Of a stretch of DNA of 64,000 nucleotides, positions 59,641-64,000 are shown one piece after another; position 1 is the first letter of the stretch, and every line of letters starts with the position of its first letter. A program made the position numbers and the translations under genes. Source of the DNA: DATJIG01 sp050260515. Lineage in GTDB: Bacteria > Pseudomonadota > Alphaproteobacteria > SMXQ01. The stretch is from the NCBI GenBank assembly GCA_050260515.1, contig JBLNCI010000045.1, positions 7,106 through 71,105 on the forward strand. Reading direction: 5' to 3'. The notes beneath the pieces are model-generated. The model did not search any database. It was not told the DNA's origin and saw only the letters and a program-made list of their open reading frames with translations.

Positions 59641-60581
59641 GAACCGGACTCCTGGGCACGGGACTCGTGAGGAACGACCGCCGGCTGCGCCGGCGGGCGC
59701 ACGCCGAGGATGTGGCAGATGGCGAACACGAGGTCGGCGCGGTTGAGCGTATAGAAGTGGAAATCCCGCACGCCGCCCTCATGCAGCGCCCGAACCTGCT
59801 CGGCGACGACGGTGGCCGCGACCAGCTTGCGGGTGTCGGGGTCCTCGTCGAGGCCTTCGAAGACGTTCGCCAGCCACGGCGGCACGCTCGCGCCGCACGC
59901 CTTGGAAAACTTCACGGTCTGCGAAAAGTTCACCACCGGCAGGATGCCGGGAATGACCGGTACCGTGATGCCGGCCCGGCGCACCTTGTCGAGGAAGCGG
60001 AAGTAGACGGCGGGATCGAAGAAATACTGGGTGATGGCGCGGGTCGCGCCGGCATCGACCTTCCTCTTGAGGTTGTCGATGTCGGCGTCGGCGCTCTTCG
60101 CCTCGGGATGGCTCTCGGGATAAGCCGCGACCGAGATCTCGAAGTCGGCGATCTTCCGAAGCCCGGCGACGAGATCCGAGGCGTAGGCGTAGCCGCCCGG
60201 GTGCGGCACATAGCGCCCCTGGCCCTCGGGGGCGTCGCCGCGCAACGCGACGATGTGACGGACGCCGGCGTCCCAATAGTGGCGGGCGACGTCGTCGACC
60301 TCCTCACGCGTCGCGCCGACGCAGGTCAGGTGCGCGGCCGGGGTCAGCGCGGTCTCGTGCAGGATGCGGACGACGGTCGCGTGGGTGCGCTCGCGCGTCG
60401 AGCCGCCCGCGCCGTAGGTCACCGACACGAAGCGCGGCCCCAACGGAGCCAGGCGACGGATCGCCGCCCACAGGGTCTCCTCCATCGCCGCGGTCTTCGG
60501 CGGGAAGAATTCGAACGACACCGACAGACGGCCGTCAGCCGGCGAGCGCAGCCCGCCGAGCGGGGTTGGGGACACGGTCAT
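59637..60581 (-). CDS. metF: Methylenetetrahydrofolate reductase
   Basis: About 314 residues, a FAD-dependent reductase that makes 5-methyl-THF for MetH. Signatures are 'SFEFFPPKT', 'VSVTYGAGGSTRERT', 'HLTCVGATREEVD', 'ALRGDAPEG' and 'ITQYFFD'. The ATG at 60581 overlaps the stop of the upstream ArsR-type gene (ATGA). The open frame reaching further upstream is not part of it. Confidence 0.95.
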   Translation of the reverse strand: MTVSPTPLGGLRSPADGRLSVSFEFFPPKTAAMEETLWAAIRRLAPLGPRFVSVTYGAGGSTRERTHATVVRILHETALTPAAHLTCVGATREEVDDVARHYWDAGVRHIVALRGDAPEGQGRYVPHPGGYAYASDLVAGLRKIADFEISVAAYPESHPEAKSADADIDNLKRKVDAGATRAITQYFFDPAVYFRFLDKVRRAGITVPVIPGILPVVNFSQTVKFSKACGASVPPWLANVFEGLDEDPDTRKLVAATVVAEQVRALHEGGVRDFHFYTLNRADLVFAICHILGVRPPAQPAVVPHESRAQESGS

Positions 60582-61573
60582 TGGGTACGCACCTCGGAAC
60601 GTGACACGGGACGGCGGCCGTGCGGCGCATCGGCGCTGTCGGCGGCCCAGACGGTGACGGTGAGCGGCGTGCCGGGCACGCGCTCCGGCGCCGACGGCAC
60701 GAGGCCGGCGGCTATGAACCACGAATCCACCTCGTCGTCGGAGAATCCGAGACGGCGGTGAGCGTGCTCGGCGCGGAGATATTCGAGCTCGTGCGGCGCG
60801 AAGTCGGCGATCATCAAACGGCCGCCGGGCTTCAGCACGCGCGCCGCCTCGCGGATCACCGCCGACGGATCGTCGGCGTAGTGCAGCACCTGATGAAGCA
60901 CCGCGGCGTCGACCGAGCGATCGGCGAGCGGCAGGTTGTACATGTCGCCGAGGCGGACCTCGCAGTTGGCGAGGCTCGCGGCCTCGAGATTGCTGCGCGC
61001 CAGCGCCAGCATCTCGCGCGACAGGTCGATGCCGACGCCGTGGCCGATGCTCGGGCCGAACAGGGCGAGGATCTTGCCGGTGCCGGTGCCGATGTCGACG
61101 AACTCGTCGATCCGCCCGGTACGGGACGATTGCGCGGCGCGGAGCAGCGCGGCCTCGACCTCGCGCTCGTCGGCGTAGAGCCGCCGTAGCTCGTCCCAGT
61201 GCTTGGCGTTCTTGCGGAAGTACGCCGACGCCGCATCGGCGCGGGCCTTCTTGACCCGGGCGAGCCGCGCACGGTCGAGCTTGAGGCCGGCGTCCTCGGT
61301 CGGCAGCAGTGCGAGCAGCGCCCGCGCAAGCTGCGCCGCGGGCTCGCCGCGGGCGAGGCGATAGAACGCCCACGTGCCCTCGCGCACCCGGTCCAGCAGC
61401 CCCGCTTCGACCATCAGCTTGAGGTGGCGCGACACGCGGGGCTGGCTCTGGCCGAGGATCTCGGTGATCTCTGTGACCGTCAGCTCGCCCTGGGCGAGGA
61501 GCGCGATCAGCCGCAGCCGGGTCGGCTCGGCCGCAGCTTTCAGTCCGGCGAGAAAGTCTTCGAGTGCGCTCAT
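60578..61573 (-). CDS. ArsR-family regulator fused to a SAM-dependent methyltransferase
   Basis: About 331 residues. The N-terminus (about 1-90) is an ArsR winged-helix domain ('LTVTEITEILGQSQPRVSRHLKLM' in the DNA-recognition region). The rest is a class I methyltransferase with 'VDIGTGTGKILALFG' and 'DMYNLPLADRSVDAAVLHQVLHY'. Such fusions lie upstream of met genes in many alphaproteobacteria and probably sense SAM or SAH. It is the first gene of the unit with metF and metH. ATG at 61573 was chosen over an in-frame start at 61630. Confidence 0.85.
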   Translation of the reverse strand: MSALEDFLAGLKAAAEPTRLRLIALLAQGELTVTEITEILGQSQPRVSRHLKLMVEAGLLDRVREGTWAFYRLARGEPAAQLARALLALLPTEDAGLKLDRARLARVKKARADAASAYFRKNAKHWDELRRLYADEREVEAALLRAAQSSRTGRIDEFVDIGTGTGKILALFGPSIGHGVGIDLSREMLALARSNLEAASLANCEVRLGDMYNLPLADRSVDAAVLHQVLHYADDPSAVIREAARVLKPGGRLMIADFAPHELEYLRAEHAHRRLGFSDDEVDSWFIAAGLVPSAPERVPGTPLTVTVWAADSADAPHGRRPVSRSEVRTQ

Positions 61574-61964
61574 GCCCAATGGCTGCCCAATGGCCCGATC
61601 GGCCGCCGTCGACGGCCGCCAAAGTATCAATCACTATATAAAGATATCGTTATGTGAATTCCAGTGGCGAAAATCCACGCCGGGTTCGACCGCCCGGCGA
61701 CGCTCCCGCTCCGCTTCGCTATTTTTGCAACACCCACCCTCCGTACTGGGGGTAAGTCGTTAGAGCATCTAGTGGTTTCCGATTCAGTGTGCTACTTGGC
61801 CTAGGTCCGAAGCGCCTGGGAGGGTGTGACCGAGGACACCGCACCGGGTGGCAGCCATGCCCGACCTTTACGGTGTTTTCACCCACACTCACTAGAACCG
61901 CCGAGGCGGCGACATAAAGCGCCCGCGCGACCCACTGTCGGGCCGCAAGAAACAAGACGGGGGA
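61574..61964. other. ArsR-mlaA divergent intergenic region
   Basis: A 391-base gene-free stretch. The left end has the AT-rich palindrome described separately. The middle (61730-61900) has an eight-base complementary pair CACCCTCC (61735-61742) and GGAGGGTG (61819-61826) and an AT-mixed segment near 61755-61800 that resembles dispersed alphaproteobacterial intergenic repeats. I see no confident promoter for mlaA. Confidence 0.4.
61638..61653. promoter_or_regulatory. Palindromic operator candidate for the ArsR-type regulator
   Basis: ATAAAGATATCGTTAT is palindromic about GATATC with one mismatched pair (ATAA-A-GATATC-G-TTAT), in an AT-rich island. It lies 64 bases upstream of the proposed ATG at 61573. 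Its form matches ArsR-type operators, so autoregulation of the ArsR-metF-metH unit is likely. Confidence 0.6.
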
Positions 61965-62789
61965 ATGATGTTGGAGCGTTCGTACGGTCGGCTGATCGGG
62001 CTCGGTGCCCTCGCCGCCCTCCTTGTGCTCGGCGCATGCGCGACACCGCCGCAGGATCCGGAGGCGCGCGCCGAATTCGAGGCCGAGAACGATCCGATCG
62101 AACCCGTGAACCGCGCCATCTTCGGCTTCAACGAGGTGGTCGACGGCGTGCTGATCAAGCCGGCGGCGCTGATCTACCGCGGCGTCGTTCCGGAGCCCGC
62201 GCGCAACGGTGTGCGCCACGCGCTCGACAACCTGCGCTCGCCGATCGTGCTCGCGAACGACCTTCTCCAGGGCGACCTGAACCGCGCCGGAGTGACCCTC
62301 GTCCGCTTCGTCATCAACTCGACCGTCGGCGTGCTCGGCATCTTCGACGTCGCCACCGACTGGGGCTTCCCCGCCCACAGCGAAGACTTCGGCCAGACCT
62401 TCGCGCGCTGGGGCATCGGCGAGGGCCCGTATCTCGTCCTGCCGATCCTCGGCCCGTCGAACCCGCGCGACGCCACCGGCCTCGCCGCCGAGTGGTTCAG
62501 CGATCCGTTCAACCTGTGGATGCACAACACCGACCGCGACTGGGTGGTGTGGACCCGCACCGGCCTGAACGGCCTCGACTGGCGCTCGCGCAACATCGAG
62601 ACCATCGACGAGCTGCGGAAGACGTCGATTGACTTCTACGCCGCCGTCCGTAGCCTCTACCGGCAGCGTCGCGCCGAGGAGATTCGCAACTCCCGTCCGA
62701 CGTCCGAGCAGCCCAGCCCGACGCCGTTGGGCGCTGCTGCCCCGGCGGCGCCGAACTCCACCGAAGCGGCGCAGCTGCCCGTCCAGTAA
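61965..62789 (+). CDS. mlaA: Outer-membrane lipoprotein MlaA (VacJ)
   Basis: 274 residues. The lipobox 'VLGAC' gives an acylated Cys25. 'DPIEPVNRAIFGFNEVVDG', 'NDLLQGDLNRAG', 'RFVINSTVGVLGIFDVA' and 'SEDFGQTFARWGIGEGPYLVLPILGPS' (in two parts) are MlaA hallmarks. MlaA sits in the outer membrane and removes phospholipids from the outer leaflet, passing them to MlaC. An alternative ATG three bases downstream suits the GGGGG site better. mlaC follows directly. Confidence 0.95.
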   Translation: MMLERSYGRLIGLGALAALLVLGACATPPQDPEARAEFEAENDPIEPVNRAIFGFNEVVDGVLIKPAALIYRGVVPEPARNGVRHALDNLRSPIVLANDLLQGDLNRAGVTLVRFVINSTVGVLGIFDVATDWGFPAHSEDFGQTFARWGIGEGPYLVLPILGPSNPRDATGLAAEWFSDPFNLWMHNTDRDWVVWTRTGLNGLDWRSRNIETIDELRKTSIDFYAAVRSLYRQRRAEEIRNSRPTSEQPSPTPLGAAAPAAPNSTEAAQLPVQ

Positions 62790-62807
62790 CACCGCTTGGA
62801 GACCACG

Positions 62808-63443
62808 ATGCTCCTCCCCCGGACACTCCGCGCCGGCGCTGTCGCGCTGGCCGCGCTTCTCGTCATTGCCGCCGCCCCGGCCCACGCGCAGGGCGTCAGC
62901 GCGAAGGATTTCGTGCAGAACGTCGGCAACACGGCGATCAAGGACCTGACCGACAAGAGCCTGCCCGACCGCGAGCGGGTGAAGCGGATGCGCCAGTTCC
63001 TGCGCAACAACTTCGACGAGCCGGCGGTGTCGCGGTTCGTCCTCGGCACCTACTGGAACCGCGCCACGCCCGAGCAGCGCGCCGAGTTCCAGCGCCTCTA
63101 CGAGATCATCGTCGCGCACAACTACGCGGGGCTGTTCAAGAAGTACTCCGGCCAGACGTTCCAGGTGCAGAGCGACCGCACGATCGACGACAAGAGCGCC
63201 GTCGTCTACGCGCAGATCAACCAGACAAACGGCGCGCCGCCGATCCCGGTCGAGCTTCAGGTCGACCGCGACGACTCGGTGTGGAAGGCCACCGACATCA
63301 AGGTCGACGGCGTCAGCATGCCGCAGACCCACCGCAAGGAATACAGCTCGGTCATCAGCCGCAGCCGCAACGGGCTCGACGGCCTGCTCGAGGCGATGCG
63401 CACCAAGGCCAAGGAACTCGAGGCGGCGGAGCCGTCGGAGTAA
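62808..63443 (+). CDS. mlaC: Periplasmic phospholipid shuttle MlaC
   Basis: About 211 residues. A Sec signal peptide ends at 'AHA-QG'. The Tol-tolerance/MlaC fold is shown by 'MRQFLRNNFDEPAVSRFVLGTYW', 'YWNRATPEQRAEFQRLY' and 'WKATDIKVDGVSM'. It shuttles phospholipid between MlaA and the inner-membrane MlaFEDB complex, which is not encoded here. ATG at 62808 has GGAG seven bases upstream; a TTG at 62796 is less likely. Confidence 0.95.
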   Translation: MLLPRTLRAGAVALAALLVIAAAPAHAQGVSAKDFVQNVGNTAIKDLTDKSLPDRERVKRMRQFLRNNFDEPAVSRFVLGTYWNRATPEQRAEFQRLYEIIVAHNYAGLFKKYSGQTFQVQSDRTIDDKSAVVYAQINQTNGAPPIPVELQVDRDDSVWKATDIKVDGVSMPQTHRKEYSSVISRSRNGLDGLLEAMRTKAKELEAAEPSE

Positions 63444-63467
63444 GAGCATCCATTCCCTCGAACGCGA

Positions 63468-63494
63468 ATGCCCGGCCCAGCGCCGGGCATTTTC
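63468..63494 (+). terminator. Intrinsic terminator after mlaC
   Basis: ATGCCCGGC (63468-63476) pairs perfectly with GCCGGGCAT (63482-63490) across a five-base loop, followed by TTTCG. It lies 25 bases after the mlaC stop. The T-tract is short, so efficiency is uncertain. Confidence 0.7.
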
Positions 63495-63572
63495 GTTTCT
63501 GTGTCCTGTCGTCATGCCCGGCCACGGGCGGGTCGTGTGCGCCCAACCCTCCCCTCATACCCCACGGCCCCT

Positions 63573-63636
63573 TTTGAATGGACCGCGTGCAAGCGGTGCT
63601 CTTTTGAATGGTTTGAATGGACCGCGTGAACGCGGT
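63573..63636 (+). repeat. Two copies of a short REP-like hairpin repeat
   Basis: TTTGAATGGACCGCGTG occurs exactly at 63573-63589 and 63612-63628, spaced 39 bases. Each copy begins a small hairpin: ACCGC/GCGGT at 63582-63597 and ACCGCG/CGCGGT at 63621-63636. A third, partial copy (TTTTGAATGG) lies at 63602-63611. The layout resembles REP-type extragenic palindromes. Confidence 0.6.
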
Positions 63637-63809
63637 TCCTGGGGCGGGTATCCAGGGCGGCAATTCGCAGTCCGCGACTCTGGAGTCCCGCCGCCGCGCA
63701 GAGCGCGGCTCTTCATTCAAGAATCGGGCGGGGTGCAACCCGCCCGAGCCGCGGGAATGACGCAGAGTGAACGAGCCAATACGGGATAGTGGTCCTCCTG
63801 AATCACCGA

Positions 63810-63842
63810 AGCCCGCTCCGGAAGTTCATCCCGGAGCGGGCT
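63810..63842. repeat. Twelve-base inverted repeat
   Basis: AGCCCGCTCCGG (63810-63821) and CCGGAGCGGGCT (63831-63842) form a perfect stem with a nine-base loop. There is no T-run, so it is not a typical intrinsic terminator. It could be an RNA-stabilising or REP-like element. Confidence 0.55.
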
Positions 63843-63901
63843 GGTGAGGGGCCATGGGTTCGCGCTCTGGAGCTACCGTCACGCGGACACACGTCGTCGT
63901 C

Positions 63902-63926
63902 AGCGGATCAGCGAAATCCGCTTTTT
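63902..63926 (+). terminator. Terminator-like hairpin near the window edge
   Basis: AGCGGAT (63902-63908) pairs with ATCCGCT (63916-63922), followed by further T residues. No plus-strand gene ends nearby, so it may end a small RNA transcribed from about 63650-63900. Confidence 0.45.
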
Positions 63927-64000
63927 ACCTTCCCCATAAGGGTCAGTAGGGTGCCACGCTGCGTTGAAAGCGTAGCCAAGCCTACCGATGCTGCCTCAGT

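Larger units (their letters stand above)
63444..64000. other. Gene-free region downstream of mlaC
   Basis: 557 bases to the window edge with no convincing gene. It holds the mlaC terminator, a pair of short hairpin repeats, a 12-base inverted repeat and a second terminator-like hairpin. It may contain the end of an untranslated element or a small RNA. Confidence 0.5.

Noticed and set aside
57334..59670. A 778-codon open frame on the plus strand
   Set aside because: It is antisense to metH, whose modules are complete on the minus strand.
60582..61634. Upstream extension of MetF on the minus strand
   Set aside because: It is an out-of-frame shadow of the ArsR/methyltransferase gene. MetF's family N-terminus begins at 60581.

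Overview
The window is about 64 kb of GC-rich DNA (roughly two-thirds G+C by eye). It reads as the chromosome of a free-living alphaproteobacterium, possibly Rhodospirillales-like. That rests on four things. The division and cell-wall (dcw) cluster has alphaproteobacterial order and runs through lpxC, bamD, recN and ligA. rnpB lies directly upstream of mraZ, with TTAACCAT (CtrA-type) half-sites between them. An ArsR/methyltransferase fusion sits upstream of metF-metH. MurE carries the meso-diaminopimelate motif DNPR. I saw no phage, insertion sequence, CRISPR array or tRNA. The assignment below class level is a guess.

Layout. (1) 1-7.7 kb: the end of a Bug/TctC-type solute-binding protein, a hybrid PAS histidine kinase, and two tandem TPR proteins with SPINDLY/O-GlcNAc-transferase-type catalytic domains. 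(2) 7.7-10.9 kb: a DUF4337 membrane protein, an N-acetylmuramoyl-L-alanine amidase and a secreted serine carboxypeptidase-like protein. (3) 10.9-36.4 kb: rnpB, then mraZ-rsmH-ftsL-ftsI-murE-murF-mraY-murD-ftsW-murG-murC-murB-ddl-ftsQ-ftsA-ftsZ-lpxC-bamD-recN-ligA, all on the plus strand. Many of these genes overlap by 1-4 bases. The block covers cytoplasmic peptidoglycan precursor synthesis, lipid-linked steps, septal synthesis, the Z-ring, the first committed lipid A step and outer-membrane assembly. (4) 36.4-46.3 kb: housekeeping and small genes: a DUF454 protein, an aminopeptidase P, two DUF1127-like small proteins, prmA, a UvrD/PcrA helicase, a trypsin-fold/PDZ protein that lacks its catalytic triad, a DUF2214 protein and a diguanylate cyclase. 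(5) 46.5-50.7 kb: a minus-strand unit of a KdpD-like kinase (no KdpD N-terminal domain), KdpE and the potassium transporter Kup. (6) 50.7-56.1 kb: a pentapeptide-repeat protein, a TPP riboswitch with thiC, a glycosyltransferase and rmlD/rmlC. (7) 56.1-61.7 kb: a minus-strand methionine operon (ArsR-methyltransferase fusion, metF, metH) with a palindromic operator candidate. (8) 61.9-63.5 kb: mlaA and mlaC, followed by about 550 bases without a gene that hold terminators and short hairpin repeats.

Points that stand out: the catalytically dead HtrA-like protein; the tandem OGT paralogues beside a hybrid kinase; the CtrA half-sites and five MraZ-type repeats ahead of the dcw cluster; a terminator-like hairpin ending 19 bases before lpxC; the KdpDE pair beside Kup without kdpFABC; and the paired DUF1127-like genes. 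No single locus is convincingly a wholly new system. These are the best leads visible from sequence alone.
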